From: Streptacidiphilus carbonis
Lineage (GTDB): Bacteria; Actinomycetota; Actinomycetes; Streptomycetales; Streptomycetaceae
Assembly (NCBI RefSeq): GCF_000787775.1
Contig: NZ_BBPM01000048.1
Span: 5,101-40,597, forward strand
Reading direction: 5' to 3'
DNA length: 35,497 bases
A model generated the notes under the pieces. The model was not told the origin of the DNA, searched no databases, and worked only from the letters and a program-made list of their open reading frames with translations. Shown here piece by piece: positions 15,894-24,621 of this stretch (within the stretch, counting starts at the first letter, position 1; each line of letters starts with the position of its first letter). A program made the position numbers and the translations under genes.

Positions 15894-16439
15894 TCAGGCA
15901 CGTCGGGTCAGGCCAGGCCGGGGGCGCGGCGCCCCGGCCAGGATCCAGCGGTACAGGGGCTCACCGGGGCAGTCGGTCTCACGACCGTCCCGGTGGCCCG
16001 CGACCTCGGGCCCGGCCCCGCCCTGATCGCGCAGCCAGTCGACCGCGTCGCACAGCCCGTCCAGCAGGGCCGGGCCGGGCTCGGTCAGACCGCGGTCGCC
16101 GAGCATGGCGCAGACCGCGTAGTGGGCCCGGTTCAGCCCGCGGTCGCCGTTCGCCCCGCTCTCGCGGTGTGCGCCGCGGCCCTCGAACACCTGGCCGTGC
16201 GGGCAGACCACGGCGTTGTAGGCGATGTCGATCCAGCCCTGCCCGGCGTCGGCCAGGTGCATCGCCTGGATCTCCCGGACCCGGGCGGCGCAGCGGTGGT
16301 GCTGGTCCGGCGCCGCCAGGTCGGCGGGCACCTCCCGGCCCTCGTAGTGGATCTTGACGCCGAGCGTCCGCGGCAGCGCCCGCCACTGCTGCGAGGGCGG
16401 CAGCGCGCCCCACTCCGCCCGGGTCACCAGAGTCTCCAT
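15894..16439 (-). CDS. PGRP-type N-acetylmuramoyl-L-alanine amidase, no signal peptide
   Basis: The 181-residue protein is a single peptidoglycan-recognition (amidase_2) domain that cleaves the bond between muramic acid and the stem peptide. The zinc ligands are visible as His31 (VKIHYEG), His149 (EVAGHRDG) and Cys157 (ETDCPG), with the catalytic Tyr74 in DIAYN. Unlike most actinomycete PGRP amidases it starts directly with METLVTRAEWGALPP and has no signal peptide or wall-binding module. It may be used in the cytoplasm, released on lysis or derived from a phage endolysin; no other phage gene lies nearby. GGAGG sits 8 nt before the ATG. It converges on the phospholipase gene, with 12 bp between the stops. 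Confidence 0.88.
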   Translation of the reverse strand: METLVTRAEWGALPPSQQWRALPRTLGVKIHYEGREVPADLAAPDQHHRCAARVREIQAMHLADAGQGWIDIAYNAVVCPHGQVFEGRGAHRESGANGDRGLNRAHYAVCAMLGDRGLTEPGPALLDGLCDAVDWLRDQGGAGPEVAGHRDGRETDCPGEPLYRWILAGAPRPRPGLTRRA

Positions 16440-16575
16440 GGGGCATTCCTCCCCCGCCCCGGGCCGTTCCTACCGCCCCGCGGCACCCGCCGGGCTTCCC
16501 CCGGGGGCCGGTGTTCCTCCGCCGACCGGACCAACCCGGACGGCACGCTCGCACAGCCGGTGTTAGAGCTGAACC

Positions 16576-16824
16576 ATGAGCGCTCATCTGCAGCTGGCGT
16601 CGGCCAGCAGCGCCGGGATCTACCTCGTGATCGTCGGTGTCGTCATCGTGGCCGTCCTCATCGGCGCCTTCGTCCTCGGGTCGCGCCGCAAACGCCGCGA
16701 GCCCCCGCCCAATGTGCACCCGCCGCACGTGCCGGACCGCCCCGATCCCGAGGCCTGGTCGACGCCGCCCGATACCCCGGGCCGGGCCCCGCACGGGCAC
16801 CGCGCACCGGACGACCCGCGCTGA
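16576..16824 (+). CDS. Small single-pass membrane protein, DUF6479-like
   Basis: The 82-residue protein has one hydrophobic segment near residues 14-35 (GIYLVIVGVVIVAVLIGAFV). A basic stop-transfer patch (GSRRKRREP) and a proline- and histidine-rich cytoplasmic tail follow. This layout matches the small DUF6479 membrane proteins seen in streptomycetes, for which no function is known. The ribosome binding site is weak (AGAG about 9 nt upstream). It is divergent from the amidase gene and ends about 30 bp before a strong hairpin. Confidence 0.7.
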   Translation: MSAHLQLASASSAGIYLVIVGVVIVAVLIGAFVLGSRRKRREPPPNVHPPHVPDRPDPEAWSTPPDTPGRAPHGHRAPDDPR

Positions 16825-16854
16825 ACGCCGACGTTCCGGATCGGTCGGCCCCGC

Positions 16855-16904
16855 GCACGTGGACCCCACCGCCGCTTCTGCCGGGCGGCGTGGGGTCCAC
16901 GTGC
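16855..16904. terminator. Bidirectional hairpin between convergent genes
   Basis: GCACGTGGACCCCAC at 16855-16869 is perfectly complementary to 16890-16904, with a further bulged G/C helix inside the loop. It is placed to end both the plus-strand small membrane protein gene and the minus-strand DUF2142 transcript. Confidence 0.7.
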
Positions 16905-17015
16905 CCGGGCGGCGGGTTGCGACCTGCGCCGTCCGGGCGCCTCAAGGGTGGCACGTACACGTCATACAAAACAATCCCTTGCGTACACTTCGTTCCCACG
17001 ATTTGCTCACGACAC

Positions 17016-18614
17016 TTACAACTCCGCCATCACCGGCAGCTCCTGCAGCTCCCGCTGAGGCGGCGTCATCCGCCACACCAGCCGGCCCAGTAGGGCCAGG
17101 CCGACGATCGCGGCCATCAGCGGCAGTTCGGGGCCGAGGACCGGCAGCCAGGTGCCGGTGAAGGGGTTCCACGGCTGGACCGGCAGCGGGTTGATGCCGC
17201 CCCTGATGCCCGTCTGGTAGCGCAGCATCGCCGCGTACAAGGTCACCAGCTGCAGCGGTAGCAGCAGCAGCACATAGGCCCGGGTCAGTGTCCGCAGCTG
17301 GGCCTCGCTGAACACGCCCCGCTCGACCAGCAGGTACGCCCCCAGGATCGGCACGCCCAGGATGGCGGGCAGCCCGTAGCGGCCCTGGGACAGGTACCAG
17401 CCCTGGCTGATCGGGCCGACGTCGCTGGCGAAGAGCAGGGCGAAGGTGCCGACCACCAGCATCGCCAGCCGGATCCGGTCCATGGTGCGGGTCAGCACCA
17501 TGGCCGTGAACAGCAGTGCGCCGAAGGCGCAGAACCAGACCGGGAAGACGATCGCCGGCGGCGAGGTCTCGCCGAAGCCGACCAGCCCCACCATGCCCTT
17601 GACCAGGTACTCGCCCCGGTCCCAGATGTCCACGCTGAGTGCGGCCAGCACCTTGGCTGCCAGCGAGCGGTCGCCGCCGGTGGAGACCGCGTCCCCGGCG
17701 GGGTTCTGCCACAACGACCAGAGCCCGCCCGCGACCACGGCAGCCAGCACGAACGCGCCCCAGCGGCGGACCAGCCGCAGCCGGGTCAACCGGCTCAGCC
17801 GGTCCCGGGAAAGGCCGAGGGCGGCGACGCCGACGATCATGACCAGCCACAGGATCCCGCCGAACCGCACCGTGGCCACGACCGCGGCGCCGAGCGAGGC
17901 CAGCCGGACCAGAGCGGGCGACCGCTGGTGACCGTCGACGAGCAGCACCAGTGCCGTCCACAGCACTGCGGCGCCGCCGATCTCCAGTCCGGCCGGGTTG
18001 ACCGCGGGTGCCAGGTTCACCGCCACCGGGGTGAGCGCGACCAGCAGCCCGGCCAGCATCCGGCGGCCGCGCCGGGCCATCGCCGTGATCGCGAAGGCCG
18101 CCGCGAACAGCGCGCTGACCATGGCGTCGGAGATCAGCCGGGCCAGGTAGATGCCGACCGAGTCGGGCCACAGGCGGAGCGGCTGGCCCACGATCACGTA
18201 GTAGATCGGGTTGTAGCGGGCGGCGCCGGAGGGCAGGTCCACGATGGTGTGCTCGTCCTGGGTCCGGCCGGCCGCCGGCGAGCAGTTGGCGGGGATGCCC
18301 GGGTCGTCCTGGAAGCAGGCGGAGTCCTTCGGGGCGTTGGGGGCGAGGCTGCGCGGAACCTTGATCACCGGATAGCCGTCGGGCGCGATCACACCGTGCC
18401 ACACCAGCTGCCCGTTCGCCGCGCTGTAGGCCCGCGCCACGTGGCGGGACTCGTCGGCGAAGCCGTCGTAGGGGACGGCCAGGCCCCAGCCGATGCCGAG
18501 GACGAGGAAACCCACGAAGGCCCACCAGAAGACCCGGACCGGGGTCCACCGGTCCGCCGACCGTCCCGGTTCGGCTACTGCGGAGGGGTTCGACCCGACA
18601 GCGGCGACAGCCAT
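17016..18614 (-). CDS. DUF2142 polytopic membrane protein
   Basis: The 532-residue protein has roughly ten to twelve transmembrane segments. The first is near residues 28-46, followed by an outside loop beginning VPYDGFADESRHVARAYSAA. That loop is the signature of DUF2142 proteins, which resemble GT-C-fold glycosyltransferases and are often found with surface-polysaccharide genes. No activity is proven for the family. The start is uncertain. The ATG at 18614 gives a normal short N terminus and good codon bias, but its GAGGA is only 2 nt away. The ATG at 18761 has a well-spaced AGGAG, yet adds 49 residues with weak codon bias and a cysteine-rich stretch. It follows the penicillin-binding protein gene in the same direction and probably shares its transcript. 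The stop is TAA, rare in this window. Confidence 0.78.
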   Translation of the reverse strand: MAVAAVGSNPSAVAEPGRSADRWTPVRVFWWAFVGFLVLGIGWGLAVPYDGFADESRHVARAYSAANGQLVWHGVIAPDGYPVIKVPRSLAPNAPKDSACFQDDPGIPANCSPAAGRTQDEHTIVDLPSGAARYNPIYYVIVGQPLRLWPDSVGIYLARLISDAMVSALFAAAFAITAMARRGRRMLAGLLVALTPVAVNLAPAVNPAGLEIGGAAVLWTALVLLVDGHQRSPALVRLASLGAAVVATVRFGGILWLVMIVGVAALGLSRDRLSRLTRLRLVRRWGAFVLAAVVAGGLWSLWQNPAGDAVSTGGDRSLAAKVLAALSVDIWDRGEYLVKGMVGLVGFGETSPPAIVFPVWFCAFGALLFTAMVLTRTMDRIRLAMLVVGTFALLFASDVGPISQGWYLSQGRYGLPAILGVPILGAYLLVERGVFSEAQLRTLTRAYVLLLLPLQLVTLYAAMLRYQTGIRGGINPLPVQPWNPFTGTWLPVLGPELPLMAAIVGLALLGRLVWRMTPPQRELQELPVMAEL

Positions 18615-18799
18615 GTTCCTCGACAATCCGAATCCGCTACAGCGTGTGGACGGGTGGCACGACCGGCCCGATGTGCAGATCGGACAAGCGTCGGCCAAGT
18701 CAGCCAGACGATACACCGACCTGCTGGGAGCCTCCGGGGAACCTCCCGTTCCGCTCGACATGTGTTCACTCCTGCGTCGCACGTTCTATCGCGCCCGTG

Positions 18800-20926
18800 C
18801 TACGGCGTGGTGCCGCTGGTCGGGGCCGCCGGGTTCGGGGAGCTCGCCGGGTTCGGCAGCGGGACCGAGGCCAGCGCCACGTTCGGCTGCCCGTCGAGCG
18901 CTCCGCTGACGGCCTCCTTCCAGATCGGCCCGGCCAGCGTGCCGCCGAACGCGTCCGAGACGTAGACCCCGCCGTAGGAGCGGTTGTTCAGACTCTCCAA
19001 CGGTGCCTTGGTGTCGCTGACCACGGCAGCTCCGGCGAGCTGCGCGGTGAAGCCGGTGAACCAGACCTGCTTGTGCCCGTCGGTGGTGCCGGTCTTCCCG
19101 GCGTCGTCGCGGTCGGACAGCCCCGCGGGCCGGCCGGTGCCGTCCTGGACCACCCCGTGCAGCATGGTGGTGATCGCGTCCGCGGTGTCCGAGGACATCA
19201 CGGACCTGCAGGTCGACCTGGGGACCGGCAGCCGGGCGCCGGCGGCGGTGGTGACCGCGGTGAGGGCGACCGGGGGGCAGTAGCTGCCGTGCGCGGCGAA
19301 GGTCGCGTAGACGTTGGCCATCTGCAGCGGGGTGAAGTTGTTGGTGCCCAGCGTCAGCGACTGGACCTGGTCCACCGACCTGAGCCGGCCCGAGCTGTCG
19401 GTCACCGCCTGCCGGCTCAGTCCGAGCGAGTCGGCCATCCGGACCACGTTGCACAGCCCCGCGTCGGCCTCCAGCGGGACGAAGTAGGTGTTCACCGACT
19501 GCGCCATCGCGTCCGGCATGTCGAAGGGGCCGACCAGGTCGGGGCTGTCGTTCTGGTCGCCGGGCACCTGCGGCAGGGTGGTGCCGTCGCAGGTCTGCAT
19601 CGCGGGGTAGTCGTCCTTGTAGGGCGCCGGGTACACCTGGTCCATGCCGATCCCGTTCTCCAGCGCCGCCGCGGCGGTGACCGGCTTGAACGTCGAGCCG
19701 GTCTGGAAGCCGCTGCCGCCGCCCATGGTCCGGTCCACGTTGAGGTTGAGCTCGGTCTGGTGGTCGCCGGGCCCGTAGGGGCGGCTCTGGGCCATTCCGA
19801 TGATCCTTCCGGTGCCGGGCTGGACCAGGGTGATCGCCGCGGCGGCCTGGTCGGTGGCGTAGACGTGACCGGTGACCGCGGCCTGGGCGGCTGCCTGGGC
19901 GGCGGGGTCCAGGGTGGTGTGGATCTGCAGCCCGCCGGTGTCCCACAGCGCCTGCCTGGCCTCCCGGGTGGCTCCGAACGACGCGTCGGCCAGGAAGATG
20001 TGCTTCACGTAGTCGCAGAAGAAGGCCTCGCCGCTGACCGCGGTGATGCAGCCCTCCCGAGGCGGACTGGTCGACAGCCCCAGCGGCGCGGCCTCGGCCG
20101 CCTTCGCCTGGGCCGGGGTGATGCTGTGGTTGGCGGCCATGGCGTCGAGCACGGAGTCCCGCCGCTGCTTGGCGGTGTCCGGGTCGCGCAGCGGGTCGTA
20201 GCGGCTGGGGGACTGCACCAGGCCGGCCAGCATGGCCGCCTGCGGCAGCGCCAGATCGGCGGCTCGCACGCTGAAGTAGCGCTCCGCCGCCGCCTCCACG
20301 CCGTAGGCCTGCTCCCCGAAGAAGGTGATGTTGAGGTAGGACTCGAGGATCTGGTCCTTGGACATCCGCTCCTCCAGGCCGATCGCGTACTTCATCTCCT
20401 GGACCTTGCGCCCCAGCGTCTGCCGCTGCGCCGCCAGCACCTTGGCCCGGTCGTCCCCCGCCTCCTCGACGAAGACGTTCTTGACGTACTGCTGGGTCAG
20501 CGTGGAACCGCCCTGGGCGACGCCGCCGGAGCCGGCGTTGGTCACCAGGGCGCGCAGGGTGCCCTTGAGGTCCACGGCGCCGTGCTGGTAGAAGCGGTCG
20601 TCCTCGATGTCGACGATGGCGTGGCGCATCACCGGGGCTATTCGGTCCAGCGGGACCACGGTGCGGTCCCGGGTGTAGACCCTGGCCATCACCCCGCCCC
20701 CGGCGTCGTAGAGGGTGGACGCCTGCGCCAGCACCGGCTCGGTCAGACTGTCCGGCAGCTGCTCGAACGAGCCGGCCGCCGACTTGGCGCCGTAGCCGAC
20801 CGCACCGACCAGCGGCAGGGCCAGGGCCGCGACCAGGGCCCCGGCCAGCACGCTGGCGCCGAGCAGGCGGGTGCACAGGGCCGCCCGGCCCAGCCCGGAG
20901 CCGGAACGCTGATGATGCTCGGTCAT
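18800..20926 (-). CDS. Class A (bifunctional) penicillin-binding protein
   Basis: The 708-residue protein polymerises lipid II and cross-links the glycan strands. One N-terminal membrane anchor (residues about 20-45) precedes a GT51 transglycosylase. The GT51 motifs EDDRFYQHGAVD (catalytic Glu), GGSTLTQQYVKN and RKVQEMKYAIGLEE are intact. The transpeptidase has the serine motif STFKP near residue 412, SVN near 475 and KTGTTDG near 610. The tail is short and rich in Pro/Ser/Ala, with no PASTA domain. The ATG at 20926 has GAGG 7 nt upstream and lies 11 nt past the stop of the MreB-like gene, so the two are surely co-transcribed. The frame is open further upstream to 21796, but only as a shadow of the MreB gene. 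Confidence 0.93.
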   Translation of the reverse strand: MTEHHQRSGSGLGRAALCTRLLGASVLAGALVAALALPLVGAVGYGAKSAAGSFEQLPDSLTEPVLAQASTLYDAGGGVMARVYTRDRTVVPLDRIAPVMRHAIVDIEDDRFYQHGAVDLKGTLRALVTNAGSGGVAQGGSTLTQQYVKNVFVEEAGDDRAKVLAAQRQTLGRKVQEMKYAIGLEERMSKDQILESYLNITFFGEQAYGVEAAAERYFSVRAADLALPQAAMLAGLVQSPSRYDPLRDPDTAKQRRDSVLDAMAANHSITPAQAKAAEAAPLGLSTSPPREGCITAVSGEAFFCDYVKHIFLADASFGATREARQALWDTGGLQIHTTLDPAAQAAAQAAVTGHVYATDQAAAAITLVQPGTGRIIGMAQSRPYGPGDHQTELNLNVDRTMGGGSGFQTGSTFKPVTAAAALENGIGMDQVYPAPYKDDYPAMQTCDGTTLPQVPGDQNDSPDLVGPFDMPDAMAQSVNTYFVPLEADAGLCNVVRMADSLGLSRQAVTDSSGRLRSVDQVQSLTLGTNNFTPLQMANVYATFAAHGSYCPPVALTAVTTAAGARLPVPRSTCRSVMSSDTADAITTMLHGVVQDGTGRPAGLSDRDDAGKTGTTDGHKQVWFTGFTAQLAGAAVVSDTKAPLESLNNRSYGGVYVSDAFGGTLAGPIWKEAVSGALDGQPNVALASVPLPNPASSPNPAAPTSGTTP

Positions 20927-20937
20927 GTCCGCACCTC

Positions 20938-21981
20938 TCAGCCGGCGGCCGGCTCCGGTTCCAGTTCGCCGGTGGCGATCGCCGCGGCCCGCAGCGCGGA
21001 GCGGTCCACGCCCGCCCAGCCCACGTCCATCAGCAGCTGGGTGCCCTTGACCGCGACCAGCTCGCAGTCCTCCACGACGTGGACCGGCAGGTCGGACTCC
21101 GCCCGCACCGCCTCCACCAGGCCGTGCAGCCGGGCGCCGCCGCCGGTGAGCACGACGCCGCGCTCGTAGACGTCGGCCGCCATCTCCACCGGGCAGCCCG
21201 CCAGCACCGCGGTGACCTGGTCGCAGACCGCCGCGACGGCGCGCGGCAGCAGCACCTCGTGCAGCTCGCCGAGCGGCAGCATCAGCCCGCGCGGGCGGGC
21301 GCTCACCGCGTCCTGGCCGCGGACCGAGACAGTGTCCCGGGCGCCGCGCAGGGTGGTCTTCAGCGTCTCGGCGGCCGCAGCGCCGATCACCACCTGGTGC
21401 TCCTCGCGCAGATGGCGCAGCAGCAGCGCGTCCAGGGCGTCGCCGCCGGTGCGGACGGACCGCGAGGCGATCACCCGTCCGCAGACCACCAGCGCCGCGC
21501 TGGTGTGCTCGGCGCCCAGGTCGACGATGACGCTGGCGTAGTGGGTGTTCACCGCGATGCCGGCGCCGACCGCCGCGGCCAGTGCCTGCGGCACCAGGCG
21601 GATGTCGGTGAAGCCCACGTCGCGGCAGAGCTGGCGCAGCGCCGCGGCGCCGAGGTCGGTGACCGCCGGCGAGACGCAGACCCCCACCCGGCCACCGTAG
21701 GTGAGCCTGGCCCGGCCGGACTCGCGCATCAGGGTGCGCACCATGATCTGGGTGACCCGCTGGTCGGCCACGGTTCCGCCGCTGGTGGGGCGGCACAGCT
21801 TGAGCGCGCCCCAGGTGCGGCCCTCCATGGCTACGGCGTCCTCGCCCATGGCGAAGATGGTGTCCTGCTCCTCGAGCACGACCCTGGCCGGCATCGCCGC
21901 CACCGGGGCACCCGCCCCTCTGCGGACGCGCAGCGACGAAGCACCCAGATCAATGGCTGTACAGGATCGAAGCGTGGACAA
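20938..21981 (-). CDS. mreB: MreB/Mbl-like bacterial actin
   Basis: The 347-residue protein is an actin-fold ATPase of normal MreB length (about 340). Phosphate-1 (AIDLGASSLRVRR), phosphate-2 (VIVDLGAEHTSAAL) and the adenosine motif (GVVLTGGGARLHGL) are all visible. Actinomycete MreB homologues act mainly in spore-wall assembly rather than in vegetative elongation. No mreC, mreD or rodA lies alongside. Instead the gene is followed by a class A PBP after 11 nt. The start is taken as a TTG at 21981 with GGGAGG 5 nt upstream, which puts the first strand of the actin fold at the N terminus. No ATG or GTG in frame has comparable support, and the frame upstream to 22146 lacks codon bias. Confidence 0.85.
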   Translation of the reverse strand: MSTLRSCTAIDLGASSLRVRRGAGAPVAAMPARVVLEEQDTIFAMGEDAVAMEGRTWGALKLCRPTSGGTVADQRVTQIMVRTLMRESGRARLTYGGRVGVCVSPAVTDLGAAALRQLCRDVGFTDIRLVPQALAAAVGAGIAVNTHYASVIVDLGAEHTSAALVVCGRVIASRSVRTGGDALDALLLRHLREEHQVVIGAAAAETLKTTLRGARDTVSVRGQDAVSARPRGLMLPLGELHEVLLPRAVAAVCDQVTAVLAGCPVEMAADVYERGVVLTGGGARLHGLVEAVRAESDLPVHVVEDCELVAVKGTQLLMDVGWAGVDRSALRAAAIATGELEPEPAAG

Positions 21982-22139
21982 GCGTTCCTCCCTGGTTGGT
22001 CGTCCCGCGCCACACGCCGTCCGTACCGGGGCCGCGGCACCTGGAACGATCACACCCCCGGAGCAGTGGGACCGCCAGGCGGCCGGTCCGGACGGGGGAA
22101 CGCGGACCGACCTGAGTAATATGCTTTTGTCCGCTCTTG

Positions 22140-22153
22140 ACATCACTTGATGT
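22140..22153. promoter_or_regulatory. Palindrome in the divergent MreB/SpoIIE promoter region
   Basis: ACATCA-CT-TGATGT is a perfect inverted repeat in an AT-rich island within the 236-bp region between two divergent genes. It overlaps a TTGACA sequence (22137-22142) that could be the -35 element of the rightward promoter. It is a likely operator, or simply part of the promoter; no cognate regulator is evident. Confidence 0.4.
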
Positions 22154-22217
22154 TCTTACAGGTGTTTCGACATGGTTCAACTGGTCCTGTCCGCCCGGAC
22201 CCGGAAGGGACGGCCAG

Positions 22218-24596
22218 ATGGCTGACGAGCAGGGCAGCGGGTACCAGCCGCTGCACGCCGACCGGGTGCTGGACAGCTCCGGCATCGGGGTCTGGCGCTG
22301 GAACCGGGCGCACGCGGAGCTGGAGGTCGATCCGATCGCGGCCCGGCTGCTCGGCGTGGACCCGGCGGCGGAGCGCCTCGGGGAGCGCCGGCTGCGGTCG
22401 CTGCTGCACGCCGAGGACTACGTCCGGCTGCGCTCCACCGCCGAGCTGGCCGTCCACGAGCAGCGTCCCTTCGACGTCCGGGTCAGGGTTCTGACTGCCC
22501 GGGGGGCCCTGCGCCGGGTGCTGCACGTGCAACTGGTACCCGCGGTTCCCGACCAGCCCTGGGCGATCCAGGGGACCGCCCTGGAGGGACACCTGGCCGA
22601 CATCTGCGAGGGCAGCCTCTCCGCGACCGTGCCACGGGCGGACCCGGACACGGAGCGGGACACGTACCCGAACCCGAACGCGGACGGGGCCGGGGCCGGG
22701 GACGGGGACGGGGACGGCGACCGGGACGCCCAGGCGGGTCACGGGCCGGGCGGCCTGGACGCGGAGCTGCGGCAGATCGACGCCTTGAACCGGGCGCCCT
22801 CACCGCACACCGGCCGCCGCGGGGGCGGCCCGGCCGGCCCGGACGGGACCGCGCCGACGGACCCCGCTCTCCTGGGCACGGCACCCAACGGGACGGCAGC
22901 GTGGGGGACGGCGCCGGGGACGGCCAATCTGCGCCGCTCCCGCGAGGCCTTCCTGCTGGACGCCGGCCGGGCGCTGGCGGAGGCCGGCACCACCGCCGAG
23001 GTGCTCCGGGTGGTGGCCTCGCTGTCGATGCCGGGTTTCGCCCCGGACGGCATGGCGGTCTTCGGCGTGGACGGCAGCACCCTGAGCATGGTGGGCCAGC
23101 ACGGCTACGGGAACATCGAGGAGTCGGCCTTCACCATGCCGGTGGAGACCGATTACCCGGCTGCCACGGTGGTCCGCACCGGTCGCGCGCTCTACCTGTC
23201 CTCCCCCGAGGAGTACAGCACCCGCTACCCCACGACCTGGCACCTGGCCTCAGGATTCGACCGCCGGTCCTGGGCCTTCCTGCCGCTGGTCACCGCCGGG
23301 CGCACCACCGGGGCCTGGCTGGCCGCCTTCCGCACCCCGGTGCGGTTCACCCCCGACGAGCGCGCGGTGCTGTCCACCGTCGCCCGGATGCTGGCGCACG
23401 CCCTGGAGCGCGCCCACACCAACGAGGCCGAACGGGCGCTGTCGCGCGGGCTGCGGCGCATCATGGACACCGGCGTGCCGACCGCGGAGGGCATCAGCGT
23501 GGCCACCCGCTATGTGCCCACCGGCGGCGGACTGATGGTCGGCGGCGACTGGTACGACATCATCGATCTGCCCGGCGGCCGACTGGCCCTGGTCATCAGC
23601 GACGTGCAGGGCCACGACGTGCACGCGGCCGGACTGATGGCCCAGCTGCGCACCGCCGTGCACGCCTACGCCACCGAGGGGCACCGCCCGGACGCCGTAC
23701 TGGCCCGCACCTCGCGCTTCCTGGCCGCCCTGGACGACGACCGGTTCGCCACCTGCATCTACATCGAGTCCGACCCGGCCACCGGCACGCTGTCGATCGC
23801 CCGGGCCGGCCACCCCCATCCGGTGCTGCGGCTGCCCGACGGCACCTGCATGATCAGGCATGTCGACGGCGGCCTGCCGCTGGGCCTGGCCCCCGAGGGC
23901 GAGGACTACCCGGTCACCACGATGGAGCTGCAGCCCGGCGAGATCATGCTGCTGTGCACCGACGGGCTGATCGAGACCGGCGGCCACGACATGTACACCG
24001 GCTGGGTCCGGGTGCGGGACGCGCTGTCGCCGGGGCCCACCGACGATCTGGAGGGGATGGCGGACCGGCTGATCGACGCCGTGCACGGCCCCTCCTCGCA
24101 CAGCGGCCCGGGGCACCTGGCGGACCGGCGCGAGGACGACATCGCCCTGCTGCTGCTGCGCCGGGACGCGGTCGGCCAGAGCCAGGCCGTCCCGGACCGG
24201 CGGCTGGTGCTGACGGTGGGCCAGGACCAGGCCGACCGGATCGCCGGGGCCCGTGCCGAGCTGCGGGCGATCATGCACGACTGGGCGGTGCCGGACCAGG
24301 TCGACGCGACGGTGCTGCTGGCCACCGAGCTGCTCACCAATGTGCTGGTGCACACCGACCAGGCCGCCGCGCTGGTGGCGACCATGTCCGGTCAGGTCGG
24401 CTCGCGCCGGCTGCGGCTGGAGGTGTCCGACGGCAGCGACGAGCTGGCGCACCGGCGCTCGCCGGGCGAGATGGCCTCCTCGGGCCGCGGCCTGATCCTG
24501 CTGGAGCTGCTCTCGGACCGCTGGGGGATGGAGCCGCGCGGCGAGGGCAAGTCCATCTGGTTCGATCTGGACGAGCAGCAGGAGCAGGCCGGCTGA
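22218..24596 (+). CDS. PAS-GAF-SpoIIE (PP2C) phosphatase with C-terminal RsbW-type ATPase
   Basis: The 792-residue cytoplasmic regulator has, in order, a PAS-like sensor (about 10-127), a low-complexity Gly/Asp/Pro linker (about 145-240), a GAF domain (about 260-400), a SpoIIE/RsbU PP2C phosphatase (about 420-640) and a GHKL ATPase (about 660-790). Metal-binding motifs of the phosphatase are GGDWYDII, ISDVQGHDVHAAGLM and LLCTDGLIE. The ATPase shows TELLTNVLVHTD and SSGRGLILLELLSDRWG. Such fusions carry both the phosphatase and the kinase/anti-sigma arm of a partner-switching pathway acting on STAS proteins. No STAS or sigma gene is adjacent. The ATG at 22218 has GGAAGGGA about 8 nt upstream; the ATG at 22137 does not. 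It is divergent from the MreB-PBP operon, so a role in sporulation or wall stress is possible but unproven. Confidence 0.92.
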   Translation: MADEQGSGYQPLHADRVLDSSGIGVWRWNRAHAELEVDPIAARLLGVDPAAERLGERRLRSLLHAEDYVRLRSTAELAVHEQRPFDVRVRVLTARGALRRVLHVQLVPAVPDQPWAIQGTALEGHLADICEGSLSATVPRADPDTERDTYPNPNADGAGAGDGDGDGDRDAQAGHGPGGLDAELRQIDALNRAPSPHTGRRGGGPAGPDGTAPTDPALLGTAPNGTAAWGTAPGTANLRRSREAFLLDAGRALAEAGTTAEVLRVVASLSMPGFAPDGMAVFGVDGSTLSMVGQHGYGNIEESAFTMPVETDYPAATVVRTGRALYLSSPEEYSTRYPTTWHLASGFDRRSWAFLPLVTAGRTTGAWLAAFRTPVRFTPDERAVLSTVARMLAHALERAHTNEAERALSRGLRRIMDTGVPTAEGISVATRYVPTGGGLMVGGDWYDIIDLPGGRLALVISDVQGHDVHAAGLMAQLRTAVHAYATEGHRPDAVLARTSRFLAALDDDRFATCIYIESDPATGTLSIARAGHPHPVLRLPDGTCMIRHVDGGLPLGLAPEGEDYPVTTMELQPGEIMLLCTDGLIETGGHDMYTGWVRVRDALSPGPTDDLEGMADRLIDAVHGPSSHSGPGHLADRREDDIALLLLRRDAVGQSQAVPDRRLVLTVGQDQADRIAGARAELRAIMHDWAVPDQVDATVLLATELLTNVLVHTDQAAALVATMSGQVGSRRLRLEVSDGSDELAHRRSPGEMASSGRGLILLELLSDRWGMEPRGEGKSIWFDLDEQQEQAG

Positions 24597-24621
24597 CAGC
24601 CCGTCGGCCGGTCAGGCGTCC

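Noticed and set aside
20927-21796. N-terminal extension of the penicillin-binding protein frame
   Set aside because: It overlaps the MreB-like gene in another frame; the strong ribosome binding site at 20926 and the membrane anchor just after fix the start.
22137-22217. Earlier ATG for the SpoIIE-type phosphatase
   Set aside because: It overlaps the promoter-like palindrome and lacks a ribosome binding site; 22218 has a good one.
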